A stretch of DNA of 64,000 bases from Bin18 sp965200355 (GTDB lineage Bacteria > Desulfobacterota > Binatia > Bin18): assembly GCA_965200355.1 (NCBI GenBank), contig OZ241351.1:1860001-1924000 (forward strand), in the 5' to 3' direction. Made by a program: the position numbers and the translations under genes. Numbering within the stretch: the first letter of the stretch is position 1; each line of letters opens with the position of its first letter. This document shows positions 17,360 through 25,821 of this stretch, piece by piece. The notes beneath the pieces were generated by a model, which was not told the DNA's origin, did not search any database, and saw only the letters and a list, made by a program, of their open reading frames with translations.

Positions 17360-17815
17360 ATGAAACTTGACTATCTGTGCGATTACACTGCGAACTTCAT
17401 CACCCCGATTAATGTCGGCAAGGGGCCGCTCGGCGAGCGGATTGTGGCCGACCTGACCGGCGGTCACTTTGAGGGGCCGCGGATGAAGGGCAAGGTCCGG
17501 GCCAGCGGAGCGGACTGGGCCTTGGTCGGCCCGGACGGCAACCTGCGCCTCGACGTGCGGGCGGTCTTTGAAAGCGACGACGGGGCGGCAATCTATGTCA
17601 CCTACCGGGCGCGTATGGAAGCCACCGAGGGGATTCGGAAAGCGCTTGAGGGCGGTGGCTCGACCAATTTCGGGGATAATTATTTTATCTCCCAGATACA
17701 GTTTGAGACCGGCGACGAGCGCTATGCCTGGCTCAATAACCTGATGGCAGTGGGTGAGGGGAAACTCAAGCCCAACGAGGTGACCTATCGGGTGTATGCC
17801 GTTGTCCCGGATTAA
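17360..17815 (+). CDS. DUF3237-family protein
   Basis: The 151-residue protein has the DUF3237 pattern: MKLDYLCDYTANF at the start, GERIVADLTGGHFEGP, GADWALVGPDG, LDVRAVFESDDGA and the late YRVYAVV. The family forms a small beta-barrel of unknown function, and it recurs next to amidohydrolases and oxidoreductases in environmental genomes. AGGAGG precedes the start, 10 bp after the amidohydrolase stop, suggesting co-expression. No catalytic role can be assigned from sequence. Confidence 0.88.
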   Translation: MKLDYLCDYTANFITPINVGKGPLGERIVADLTGGHFEGPRMKGKVRASGADWALVGPDGNLRLDVRAVFESDDGAAIYVTYRARMEATEGIRKALEGGGSTNFGDNYFISQIQFETGDERYAWLNNLMAVGEGKLKPNEVTYRVYAVVPD

Positions 17816-17846
17816 TTAGTCACGCACCCGCCGCCGGCCGGCGTCT

Positions 17847-18704
17847 TCATGAGCCCAGCATCTCGTGCGCTAACCCCTCTAATTCTGAAATGACTTCCTC
17901 TTCCTGAAATTTGTTGAGCCAGATAATGGCGTGTGCGGCGCCGGCCTGTTCGAGCGCCTGGGCTTGGTCCCGGCTCCGCAACTGTCCGGGCTGCCCAAAG
18001 GCGAAAACGGAGATGGATTTGGGGTCGCGCCCGGCTTGGGCGGCGAGTGCGTTCAAAGTCTCACATCCGCGTCGAATCTCATCCGGCGAGGTGCTGACCG
18101 GCATCCAACCGTCCCCCCACTCCACCGTGCGTTTGAACACATTCTTGGCCGAGCCACCCAGAATAACCGGCGGGTGCGGCTGTTGGGCCGGCTTGGGAAA
18201 GCACTTGACCGCGGGAAAATCATAATACCTGCCGTGATATTCGGATTCGTCCGTGGTCCACAATTCTTTCATCGCCAGAATCGAGTCCCGAGTCTGGGTC
18301 CAGCGGTGTGGAAAGTCTCCGCCCATGATTTCGCACTCTTCTTTTTGCCAGCCGGCGCCGATGCCAAACAGGAAACGTCCGCCCGAATAATGGTCCAGCG
18401 TGGCGATCTCCTTCGCCAGCAACAGCGGGTTGCGCTCCGGCACAAGACAAATCCCGGTGCCCAGTTTGATCGTCGTCGTCGTGGCCGAGGCGCGGGCCAG
18501 CGACACAAACGGGTCGGAAATAATCCCTACGGTTCTCGGAATCGGCTGATCCGGGGCCGCGGGATAGCCCGTGGTGGTGTGCACCGGCAGCACCGGATGT
18601 TCCGGCACCCAGAACGAGGCAAAGCCCAGGGCTTCTGCCTTTTTCGCTACAATGGCCGGGTCTGCCGACTCGCCCGACGTAAAATAGAATACGCCAGTGT
18701 CCAT
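17847..18704 (-). CDS. LLM-class (TIGR03619-like) flavin/F420-dependent oxidoreductase
   Basis: The 285-residue protein is a luciferase-like TIM barrel: FASFWVPEHP near the N-terminus, LGTGICLVPERNP, the GRFLFGIGAGWQ signature, and PVILGGSAKNVFKRTVEWGDGW in the second half. Members of this subfamily often bind coenzyme F420 rather than FMN, but that cannot be read from motifs alone. AGGAGG precedes the ATG. It converges on DUF3237. Substrate unknown; two other LLM genes lie at 38392 and 52200. Confidence 0.9.
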   Translation of the reverse strand: MDTGVFYFTSGESADPAIVAKKAEALGFASFWVPEHPVLPVHTTTGYPAAPDQPIPRTVGIISDPFVSLARASATTTTIKLGTGICLVPERNPLLLAKEIATLDHYSGGRFLFGIGAGWQKEECEIMGGDFPHRWTQTRDSILAMKELWTTDESEYHGRYYDFPAVKCFPKPAQQPHPPVILGGSAKNVFKRTVEWGDGWMPVSTSPDEIRRGCETLNALAAQAGRDPKSISVFAFGQPGQLRSRDQAQALEQAGAAHAIIWLNKFQEEEVISELEGLAHEMLGS

Positions 18705-18844
18705 ATGCCCTCCTTATGCTGAAATGCTCCCTCTTGTGTAGCGGTCTTCTGCTATGACCCGCAAGAGATAGGGGGCCTCTTCTTTGTCACAAGAGAGAGA
18801 AAGCAGAAAGACAGCTTCAGCGGGGCGGAATCGGCGGGGTTGTT

Positions 18845-20260
18845 TTACTCGTCAGCGTATTTCAGAGACGCTATCGCAGCGTTGCAACTCACATATGGAA
18901 AAAATAATCTCGTGAGAGAATCCAGTTTTATTGTACAGCCATCAGTTACTTCAAGGCACAAGGCCATCTCGTCCTCCTCACTTTCAACACATTCTCCAAA
19001 AGTTGGACGGCTCCCAAAAGCGGTCACATTGACTACATCGCTATCCCATGCACCGTCATGATAACCAAGATGAATACTGTCTTGTCCCCATTGAGTATGA
19101 GGAGTAATCACATAAGTATCGTCTCCCCGCTGTCCTTTATAGGTATCATTCCCCTCGCCACCATATAATATGTCATTCCCAGGTCTTCCGTATAAGTAAT
19201 CATTTCCATCCTTGCCTCTTAATATATTCACCCCGTCATCACCATATAGCTTATCGTTCCACTTCCCACCGGTGAGATTCTCTATGTTCGTCAGCGTATC
19301 GCCTTCAGCATCAGAATACTTACCGTATCCTCCATCAAGATACACATTTACCCCATCAGAAAAACGATAATCTGCCGTGTCTGTGCCTGATCCTCCTCTT
19401 AATTCATCCGCTCCTGGTCCGCCAACTAAGACATCATTCCCAGAGCCACCAAGTAATAAATCATCACCAAACCAGCCATCTAAATAATCATGACCACCAC
19501 GAGTCTCTAATGTATCGTCCAGATTCGCCCCAAAAGAATCATTATTATCCGAACCTGTCGATCTTAAATGCGTCGAAACATTATATCTTGCTTCACATCT
19601 CCCCGTCCTTACTATTCTAGGACACGAAGCTTCACTTTGACGTGTAGGCTGAGTCGGAGGGTCAGGGTCGCCATGCAGAATAAAAATTCCGTCATCTACT
19701 TGATGACGAAAATTACCCACTAGCATGATTCTTGTGTAGCGCAGATCATTAAAATCTTCTCGATTCTCTACAATGAGAGAGGGAACTTGTATATTCACTG
19801 TTCGGACATACTGACCATTCTGATCGTAACACTGTCCAATGCGTATATAAAAATCACCTACAGAATCAATATGCTCAAACGCTCTCAAATCAATATAATC
19901 AATTCGTCCTAGAATTGCACCATTCGCAGGATTCCCCAACATGCCAGCCCGAAAATCTACAATCCGTACTGATCTATGTTCGGGTCGAATGACAAAGCGA
20001 TCCACACCTGTGTGACCTAAATAGACATCATCACCACCAAGACCATCTAATACATCGTTGCCAGTCTTCCCATTTATGTAGTCATCTCCATCAGTTCCCA
20101 CTAAATTATTGTCATGGCTATAAGGGGTACTCGTTTCAGTTCCCTCAATAGAGTTCAAACTCTCATAGTCAGCCTGTGAACACTTAGTTGGATACCAGGC
20201 GAATGCTGGAGTGATATACATCGTCAGCACAAACGCTATTGCCGTTGCTTGGATTTTCAT
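18845..20260 (-). CDS. Secreted RTX-type calcium-binding repeat protein, AT-rich
   Basis: The 471-residue protein has a Sec signal peptide (cut after TPAFA). Two blocks of glycine/aspartate nonapeptides follow: GTDGDDYINGKTGND near residue 55-75, and a longer block from about 260 to 390 with GGSGNDVL, GKDGNDYL and GEGNDTYKG units, which form Ca2+-binding parallel beta-rolls. RTX proteins usually leave by a type I secretion tail rather than Sec, so this layout is unusual. Base composition is much richer in A+T than the flanks and codon use differs, suggesting transfer. GGAGG precedes the start. Its role, perhaps surface adhesion, is unknown. Confidence 0.85.
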   Translation of the reverse strand: MKIQATAIAFVLTMYITPAFAWYPTKCSQADYESLNSIEGTETSTPYSHDNNLVGTDGDDYINGKTGNDVLDGLGGDDVYLGHTGVDRFVIRPEHRSVRIVDFRAGMLGNPANGAILGRIDYIDLRAFEHIDSVGDFYIRIGQCYDQNGQYVRTVNIQVPSLIVENREDFNDLRYTRIMLVGNFRHQVDDGIFILHGDPDPPTQPTRQSEASCPRIVRTGRCEARYNVSTHLRSTGSDNNDSFGANLDDTLETRGGHDYLDGWFGDDLLLGGSGNDVLVGGPGADELRGGSGTDTADYRFSDGVNVYLDGGYGKYSDAEGDTLTNIENLTGGKWNDKLYGDDGVNILRGKDGNDYLYGRPGNDILYGGEGNDTYKGQRGDDTYVITPHTQWGQDSIHLGYHDGAWDSDVVNVTAFGSRPTFGECVESEEDEMALCLEVTDGCTIKLDSLTRLFFPYVSCNAAIASLKYADE

Positions 20261-20465
20261 GGGGATTCCTCCGTGCAGGTGGTAAAAATGCTGGGGCCTC
20301 TGCGGCTCCGACGTGTCTCCGATTCAGTGCCCAACAGATAGCTCGAAGCCAACACTGCACAGGGTGGGGGAGGTCAAGGGAAATATGCGAAGGAACAGGC
20401 CGGCAACCGAAGGCTTGCTGAAAAAGCTGGTTCGTTTGGGGGAGGCCGATTAAGGCCAGTTGCGT

Positions 20466-20852
20466 CTATTTGAGATCAACCCGGCTGATCTTGACCAGGC
20501 GATGCCCAAGCAGATCAACCGCAGCCTGGGCTTGCTCAAGGGGAATATAGCCAAGCAGGGGCTCATATTGCCCGTCCGCGGGTTCCATCTCAATGAATAA
20601 CACCTCGGTCAGGACCGGACGGAAATGTTCCATGCGGAGGAGAACCGGCCCGCAAATGTCTCCACTGACAACGGCTTGGGTCGCCGTTTCTCCCTCCACT
20701 GTATCAAGGGTGGTCAACGGTCCTAAACGGGCCTGCCACGCTTTCGGCAGGGTCAGGTAGGCTGCTCCCGTATCAACCAGGGCGTCACAACGGATGCGGC
20801 AGGTCGAGTCCGTGCCATTTTCTATCTGTGCTTCAACAACAATCCGTCCCAT
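20466..20852 (-). CDS. Retropepsin-like clan AA aspartic protease family protein
   Basis: The 128-residue protein contains ALVDTGAAYLTLP, the DTG active-site motif followed by a hydrophobic strand, and a later LGYIPLEQAQAAVD segment, matching the single-domain, dimer-forming aspartyl protease families of bacteria. The ATG at 20852 is chosen because CAGGAG lies 8-13 bases upstream; a longer reading to 20933 lacks a ribosome site. There is no signal peptide. Whether it is a protease or a degenerate relative cannot be told. Confidence 0.82.
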   Translation of the reverse strand: MGRIVVEAQIENGTDSTCRIRCDALVDTGAAYLTLPKAWQARLGPLTTLDTVEGETATQAVVSGDICGPVLLRMEHFRPVLTEVLFIEMEPADGQYEPLLGYIPLEQAQAAVDLLGHRLVKISRVDLK

Positions 20853-21193
20853 GTAAGACGCTCCTGCCAAGTGCGGTGTCGAACCGAGCAGTTCGATTCT
20901 GAGAGAAACAGCAGTCTTAGTGCAGTCTAGCAAACATACCGGTGCTGAACAGGATAGCTCTGTCGCTGAATAAGATTGTCGGTGGATAGCAGGAGGAATA
21001 CCGTAATGAAACGCTGCTTTGTGTGATTATCTCGATTCCCTCGCATTACCCCTCTCTGTTATTTAATTTTTGTCTAGTAGAATTTAATAAAGAGAATGTG
21101 TGTTAAAAAAACTTTAATTAGAAGATGTGATTATTTAATCTCGATCCGGTAATTTTTAATAAAAAGGGAGCGTATTGAGAAACTTCTAACTCA
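20853..21193. other. 341-bp AT-rich gap, no gene recognised
   Basis: Between the aspartyl-protease start and the fic start, bases 21050-21185 are strongly A+T rich with repeated TTTAAT/ATTTAAT words. I see no coding frame with family similarity. It may hold the fic promoter or a junction of acquired DNA. Confidence 0.6.
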
Positions 21194-22386
21194 ATGGAGA
21201 ACGGGATACTGGTTATGCAGCGTGGGGAAATAGGTAGATACGAGGTGACGAGCATTGGAGGCGAGCGAGTCAGAGCCTTTGTGCCGGCACCGCTCCCGCC
21301 AAACCCTGCGCTGGTTCTGGACGGTCCGTTACAGCAGGCGCTTGAATCAGCGGCGCTCGCCCTAGGCCGGCTCGACGGCGGCTCGACGGCGGCTCGACTC
21401 TCCTGCCGGACGAGGCGCTTCTTCTCTACGCCTACGTGCGCAAGGAAGCGGTGCTCTCCTCTCAGATTGAGGGAACGCAGTCCTCGCTGTCCGACCTCTT
21501 ACTTTTCGAGTTGGACGAAGCGCCCGGAGTGCCGTTCGATGATGTAGTGGAAGTCTCGAACTACGTAGCCGCGCTCAACCACGGTTTACGCCGCCTGCGG
21601 GAGAACTTCCCGCTGTCGAATCGCTTGCTGCGCGAGGTCCACGGCGTGCTGTTGTCGGACGGGCGGGGGAGCGGCAAAACTCCTGGCGAGTTCCGCCGTT
21701 CACAGAACTGGATTGGCGGGACCCGGCCCGGCAATGCCGTCTTTGTCCCGCCTCCGCATACCGCCGTGCCTGACTGCATGGCCGCGTTCGAGCGTTTTCT
21801 CCACGCCGAGGACGACGGGCTTCCTGTCCTGCTTCGGGCGGGACTCGCGCATGTGCAGTTCGAGACCATTCATCCTTTCCTCGACGGCAACGGGCGCGTG
21901 GGAAGATTGCTCGTCACTTTCCTGCTGAGTCAGGCCGGAGTGCTGCGCGAGCCGCTTTTGTATCTGAGCCTGCACTTCAAGCAACACCGCGCCACCTATT
22001 ACGAGTTGCTGAATCAGGTGCGCCGTACCGGTGATTTAGAATCATGGCTGAGCTTTTTCCTCGAAGGAGTGCGGGTGACGGCGGAGGGCGCGGTTGTCAC
22101 ATCGCGCCACCTGTCCGAGATGTTCGCGTCAGACCGGGCTGCTATCGAACAGGGCCGCCGTGTCGGCTCGGTCCTGCGTGTACATGAAGTGCTGAAGGAG
22201 CGACCAGTTCTGTCTCTGTCTGAGATCAGTAACCGCACGACGCTCTCCTTTCCCGCCGCTTCCTCGGCGATGGGACGACTCGTTGAATACGGGATTGCGC
22301 GTGAGATCACCGGCAAGCGCCGTGGCCGCGTGTTCGTGTATGACGGATATCTTTCCATCCTTAACGAAGGGCTAGATGCGTCGTGA
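21194..22386 (+). pseudogene. fic: Fic-family AMP-transferase gene broken by an 11-bp tandem duplication
   Basis: Downstream of 21400 the frame encodes SSQIEG (bases 21457-21474; the inhibitory helix motif of self-inhibited Fic proteins), FRRSQNWIGG, the catalytic HPFLDGNGRVGR (21871-21906) and a C-terminal winged-helix. The N-terminal 65 residues (GRYEV through LGRLDGGST) are in another frame. CTCGACGGCGG occurs twice in a row (21371-21392); deleting one copy gives GRLDGGSTLLPDEALLLYAYV and a continuous gene of about 393 residues. Fic enzymes AMPylate target proteins. The start (21194 or the in-frame ATG 21215) is uncertain. Reversible slippage could act as an on/off switch. Confidence 0.86.
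21371..21398 (+). repeat. 11-bp tandem duplication inside fic
   Basis: Two exact CTCGACGGCGG units followed by CTCGAC. The net +11 shifts the fic reading frame; one unit fewer restores it. Confidence 0.9.
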
Positions 22387-22419
22387 AGCCTGATGGCTGA
22401 CATATAAGGAGGGTAAAGA

Positions 22420-22902
22420 ATGAAACTCAAGAAAATGTTTAAGAATTTCGGTTTGGAGCAGATACGGTTAGGCCCAAAATGGGCCAGCGCGGAAATATCT
22501 TTCAAGACCTCTGACCAAGATGTGGCCTGGGAGTTGTATATTGAGATGCTGACCAGAATCGTGACCCAGCCTTTGCCGGTTGAAGCGGGAGACGAAAAGA
22601 CGGCTTTGGATAGCGTGTATTCCCTTTTCCCAACTTCCCGAGAGATTCTCCGGCGACGAGGGCGTGGAACAATACAATTCAGCAAGGTTGCCATACCCGT
22701 GTTGAACCAAGTGGTGCGGCCCTTTACTGCAAAATGGCATCAGGAGTCTTTGGCCGGTGCGTTTGGTGAAGAGACGAAACGGAAGGAGTTTCGTGAAGAA
22801 CTGGCGGTATTGCAGGACGAGTTGCGTAACTACAACCGCATGTTGGCAGAGATTGCTGGGGTGGAAGATTTGACCGATTTGGAACAGGAAGGAGCGTCAT
22901 AG
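22420..22902 (+). CDS. Unrecognised 160-residue protein paired with a TIR-like gene
   Basis: I do not recognise a family. The protein starts with a Lys-rich helix (MKLKKMFKNF), has a central segment DVAWELYIEMLTRIV and LPVEAGDEKTALDSVY, and a charged C-terminal helix (EFREELAVLQDELRNYNRML) that looks coiled. It is cytoplasmic with no membrane segment. AAGGAGG precedes the ATG by 8 bp. Its stop overlaps the GTG of the TIR-like gene (TAGTG), so the two were translated together; a regulator, sensor or antitoxin of the TIR effector is possible but not shown. Confidence 0.78.
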   Translation: MKLKKMFKNFGLEQIRLGPKWASAEISFKTSDQDVAWELYIEMLTRIVTQPLPVEAGDEKTALDSVYSLFPTSREILRRRGRGTIQFSKVAIPVLNQVVRPFTAKWHQESLAGAFGEETKRKEFREELAVLQDELRNYNRMLAEIAGVEDLTDLEQEGAS

Positions 22903-23352
22903 TGCTTCAAACACCGAGACATAAGATATTCATCAGTTTTCACCATGATGACCAAACGTATAAAGACCGATTCATTCAAATGATGAAAGGAGATGTTGTG
23001 GACAAATCGGTCGAAGACGGAGACATCGACGACCGGAATTAAACGGAAACGATTCGCCGAAAAATACGCGACGATTTCACTGCTGACGCAACCGTGACCG
23101 TCGTGTTGATAGGCCCCTGCACCTGGCAACGGAAGCATGTGGATTGGGAGATTGGTTCCAGTACCGCCGAGATTGGCGGACAACTGCGCTGGGGATGACC
23201 CCTACGCCTGTCTCTATGATTGGAGCAGCCAAGCTCGGGATATTCGCCAGTGGATTGACCTCGCGTTTCAGAGAAGAGGCGGAGCAGCGCCTGACAACAG
23301 CCGGGAGCAATTTAGCCGCAACAGAAAAGGCCAATGTTCAAGAGGTTGGTAG
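22902..23352 (+). pseudogene. Decayed TIR-like (MTH538/ThsB-like) domain protein
   Basis: From the GTG, KIFISFHHDDQTYKD gives the TIR-like first strand, KSVEDGDIDDRN leads to a TAA at 23040, and the same frame resumes with RKIRDDFTADATVTVVLIGP and RKHVDWEIGSS, the conserved TIR-like helix with catalytic-type Glu. A frameshift around 23165-23190 then moves to a frame with ACLYDWSSQARDIRQWIDLAFQRR, the usual C-terminal part. Related domains act as NADase/signal-producing effectors in Thoeris and similar antiphage systems. One nonsense and one frameshift lesion mean no intact protein is made. Confidence 0.78.
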
Positions 23353-23394
23353 GATTAGAGGAAAAATTTTTCGTTCCCGCCATGACAGTGCATC

Positions 23395-23619
23395 ATGACT
23401 AAGGGGGATGCACCCCGCCGCCGGTCGCTCCGTTTGCGCGGTTACGATTATTCGTGGGCGGGAGCGTATTTCGTCACGGTCTGTACGTACAACCGGACGT
23501 GTCTGTTCGGTGAAATTGTGAACGGAGAGATGCAGTTGAACGATGTCGGGCGGATGATCGCTGCACCCTGGGGCGTTCTTTATCCCGCCTATAAACCCTC
23601 CGGTGTCGAACGGCCTTGA
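23395..23619 (+). mobile_element. REP-associated tyrosine transposase (RAYT) fragment fused to an HsdS head
   Basis: The 74-residue frame opens RRSLRLRGYDYSWAGAYFVT and continues CLFGEIVNGEMQLNDVGRM, the N-terminal part of Y1-type RAYT transposases. The catalytic half (HUH and Tyr) is missing. The last residues, YPAYKPSGVE, instead match the start of a type I restriction specificity subunit, and nearly the same DNA recurs at 24447. The junction marks an illegitimate recombination event. Confidence 0.75.
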
Positions 23620-23671
23620 AGGGTTGGGCAATACAGCCGACTCCACCTCTGGTCAGGATGGATATTTGGTC

Positions 23672-23700
23672 AAAAATGTGTAATTTTTATACACATTTTT
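23672..23700. promoter_or_regulatory. Palindromic operator upstream of vapBC
   Basis: A perfect 11-bp inverted repeat, AAAAATGTGTA and TACACATTTTT with a 7-base spacer, ends 22 bp before the antitoxin ATG. Position and symmetry fit the autoregulatory operator bound by a ribbon-helix-helix antitoxin or toxin-antitoxin complex. Confidence 0.65.
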
Positions 23701-23722
23701 ATGGTGAAGCTGGAAATACGTC

Positions 23723-23998
23723 ATGGCCAGAGTCCAATTGATAATACCCGATGAAGACCGTGACCGTTTCGTCTCTCAGGCTCGCAAGGAGGGCTTGACA
23801 TTGAGCGCTTGGCTGAGGGAGGCCGCCCGTGAACGGCTTGAAGACCGGCAGCGCTCCGAGCTTTTCGAGTCACCCGCGGCCTTGGAAGAGTTTTTCAGGG
23901 CGTGCGATGCCCTGAAAGGTCCCGAGACCGAACCGGACTGGGACGAGCATCTGAGCGCAATCGCCGAGTCGCGGCGGCGGAACGCAGCCAACACATGA
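23723..23998 (+). CDS. vapB: Ribbon-helix-helix antitoxin (VapB-like)
   Basis: The 91-residue protein begins ARVQLIIPDEDRDRFVSQA and continues GLTLSAWLREAARERL, the beta-strand plus two-helix layout of MetJ/Arc-type DNA-binding antitoxins. The acidic C-terminal part (FFRACDALKGPETEPDWDEH) would wrap the toxin. The stop overlaps the vapC start (ATGA), the usual coupling. A palindrome just upstream is the likely operator. Family sure, specific name provisional. Confidence 0.85.
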   Translation: MARVQLIIPDEDRDRFVSQARKEGLTLSAWLREAARERLEDRQRSELFESPAALEEFFRACDALKGPETEPDWDEHLSAIAESRRRNAANT

Positions 23999-24390
23999 TA
24001 TTCGTCGATACGAATGTCTTCATGTACGCGGTAGGTCGGCCACATCCGCTGCAAGCGCCTGCTCGAGAATTCTTCGCCGAGTCCAACCGTCGCGGCACGC
24101 CTCTCGGTACTTCGGCGGATGTCTTGCAGGAGTTGGCACATGCCTACCTGCCGGTCGGCCGACTCCAGACGTTCGATGCAGCCCTGGCGTTGGTGGTCGG
24201 AGCCGGTGTCGAAGTGTGGCCGCTGGAAGAAGCGGATGTGACGCTGGCGAGGCAACTCCATGAAAAGTATCCCACGCTGGGGGCCAGAGACCTTTGCCAT
24301 CTCGCGAGCTGCCGACGGCGCGGCGTGAAGCAAATCATGACCTTTGACCAAGCCCTGAGCACCGCTGGACCGAAGCCGGCACGGTCATAA
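23995..24390 (+). CDS. vapC: PIN-domain toxin (VapC-like ribonuclease)
   Basis: The 131-residue PIN protein has all acidic metal-site residues: VDTNVFMY (Asp4 region), QELAHAY (Glu), GARDLCHLA (Asp) and MTFDQAL (Asp). PIN toxins cut RNA, often initiator tRNA or rRNA. ATG 23995, which overlaps the antitoxin stop by ATGA, is chosen over in-frame starts inside vapB because the PIN fold begins IFVDTN. Unlike neighbouring toxin genes, this pair is fully intact. Confidence 0.9.
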   Translation: MIFVDTNVFMYAVGRPHPLQAPAREFFAESNRRGTPLGTSADVLQELAHAYLPVGRLQTFDAALALVVGAGVEVWPLEEADVTLARQLHEKYPTLGARDLCHLASCRRRGVKQIMTFDQALSTAGPKPARS

Positions 24391-24424
24391 AGACAAAGTC
24401 GTCAACTCTGCTAGGCGATATCCC

Positions 24425-25073
24425 ATGACCCACACCCTCAAACCCTACCCCGCCTACAAACCCTCCGACATCGAATGGCTGGGCGATGTGCCTGCGCATT
24501 GGGAGGTGCGTCGAGCGAAGTATATATTGAGAGAGGTTGACGAGCGATCTAAAACTGGCGCCGAAGGGTTGCTCTCTGTCTCGCATATGACGGGTGTTAC
24601 TCCGCGCTCCGAAAAAAGCGTCTATATGTTTATGGCGGAGGACTACGTGGATTCCTCTGTCGGAAGGGCGACCTCGTTATCAACATCATGTGGGCATGGA
24701 TGGGGGCGCTAGGCGTTTCCGACCGGGTTGGCATAGTAAGCCCCTCCTATGGGATTTTCCGGCAGCAAAAAAAGAAGTCTTTAATGCCTGGTATCTGGAA
24801 CATCTGCTTCGTAGCGTAGAATACGTTGCAGAATATAACCGCCAGTCTACCGGACTCCATTTGTCACGCTTACGTCTTTACGCAGATATGTTCCTTGCTA
24901 TGGAGTTGTCAATTCCTTCTAAGGAAGAACAAGATCACATTGAGTAGATAACGACTAAACGTACCAATGAGATTGATAAAACAGTTGACGCCATAGATCG
25001 CGAAATAAACGCGTTCAATGATCTGAAAGCTATACTGATATCCCAAGCCGTCACCGGAAAAATAAAAGTCTAA
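24425..25073 (+). pseudogene. hsdS: Type I restriction specificity subunit HsdS, decayed
   Basis: The start reads YPAYKPSDIEWLGDVPAHWE, a classic HsdS opening. The frame is lost near 24653, resumes in a second frame (CRKGDLVINIMWAWMGALG), shifts again at the A-run 24767-24773 to EVFNAWYLEHLLRSVEYV and TGLHLSRLRLYADMF, meets a TAG at 24945, and ends DREINAFNDLKAILISQAV. So two frameshifts and one nonsense codon interrupt a protein of roughly 215 residues, itself shorter than a full two-domain HsdS (about 400). No hsdM or complete hsdR is nearby. Confidence 0.82.
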
Positions 25074-25083
25074 GGCAACCCCC

Positions 25084-25192
25084 ATGACCAGCAAAACCAC
25101 CGAACAAACGCACACCGGCACCTTCCTAATTGCCGATGGGGGTTACGGGTAAGCTCGATGTGCGGGAAGTGGCAGGAGAACCGGAAGATTGA
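25084..25192 (+). pseudogene. Scrambled remnant ending in a second HsdS C-terminal tail
   Basis: An ATG frame MTSKTTEQTHTGTFLIADG runs into a stop, while the overlapping frame from 25136 reads VTGKLDVREVAGEPED and ends at 25192. FLIADxVTGKLDVRE is the usual HsdS terminus, so a second HsdS tail follows directly on the one ending at 25073. It suggests deletion between two specificity genes. Confidence 0.55.
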
Positions 25193-25803
25193 CCATATCG
25201 TGCACGTTGACCGGTTGCCCTCAATTATCACGGCCGGTCGGCTCTGGTGCGATGCAGAGATCGTTCGGCGCTCTCCACCTGGGAGCACTATTGGCCTGAA
25301 AACGATCAAACAGCGACGCCTCGAAGAACTACCTTAACCAGCCATTCAGGCTTGCATGTGGGCGACTGCGTACCGTTCTATTTCTGTCCGCGCTCCGTCA
25401 TGCTCTACGTGATCTACAGGGCAAATCACCCGGAGCTTGAATATCGGGGTGGTCAGGAACCCATTGTTCATCTGGAGGTGGACTTACGGCAGACGGTTGA
25501 TTGGGCGGATGAACATGGCGGCGATGGGCATTTACGACTTCAAATGCAGGTTCTCGATTCTTTGATGATTATTCCAACCTGGAACAATTGAAGAAGATTG
25601 ATTGGAACGCGGTACGAGCCAAGCACTGGAGTCAGTGCAAGGACGGTAAGCAGGCAGAGTTCTTAATCGAGTCCTCATTTCCCTGGAAGTTGGTCTCGCG
25701 CATTGGCGTACTGTCGCAGCAGATCTACGGACAGGTGTGGTCGGCTCTCCAGGCCTCTGATCATCAGCCACCTGTTCAGATCAAGTGAGACTGGTATTAT
25801 TGA
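25158..25803 (+). pseudogene. darT: DarT (DNA ADP-ribosyltransferase toxin), inactivated
   Basis: Three frames together spell DarT: KIDHIVHVDRLPSIITAGRL with IGLKTIKQRRLEEL; then LTSHSGLHVGDCVPFYFCP and PELEYRGGQEPIVHLEVDL; then RWAFTTSNAGSRFFDDYSN and GKQAEFLIESSFPWKLV, which holds the catalytic-type Glu. The breaks are single-base losses near 25331 and 25521, and a TGA at 25786 that replaces the Arg before the terminal DWYY. DarT modifies thymidine bases in single-stranded DNA. The 5' end is approximate. The toxin is dead while its antitoxin, 18 bp downstream, is intact. Confidence 0.85.
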
Positions 25804-25821
25804 CAAAAAGGGGAGACGGTT

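Noticed and set aside
20261..20465. A transposon or terminator between the RTX gene and the aspartyl-protease gene.
   Set aside because: The stretch has no long inverted repeat and no coding frame with similarity; it appears to be ordinary intergenic DNA.
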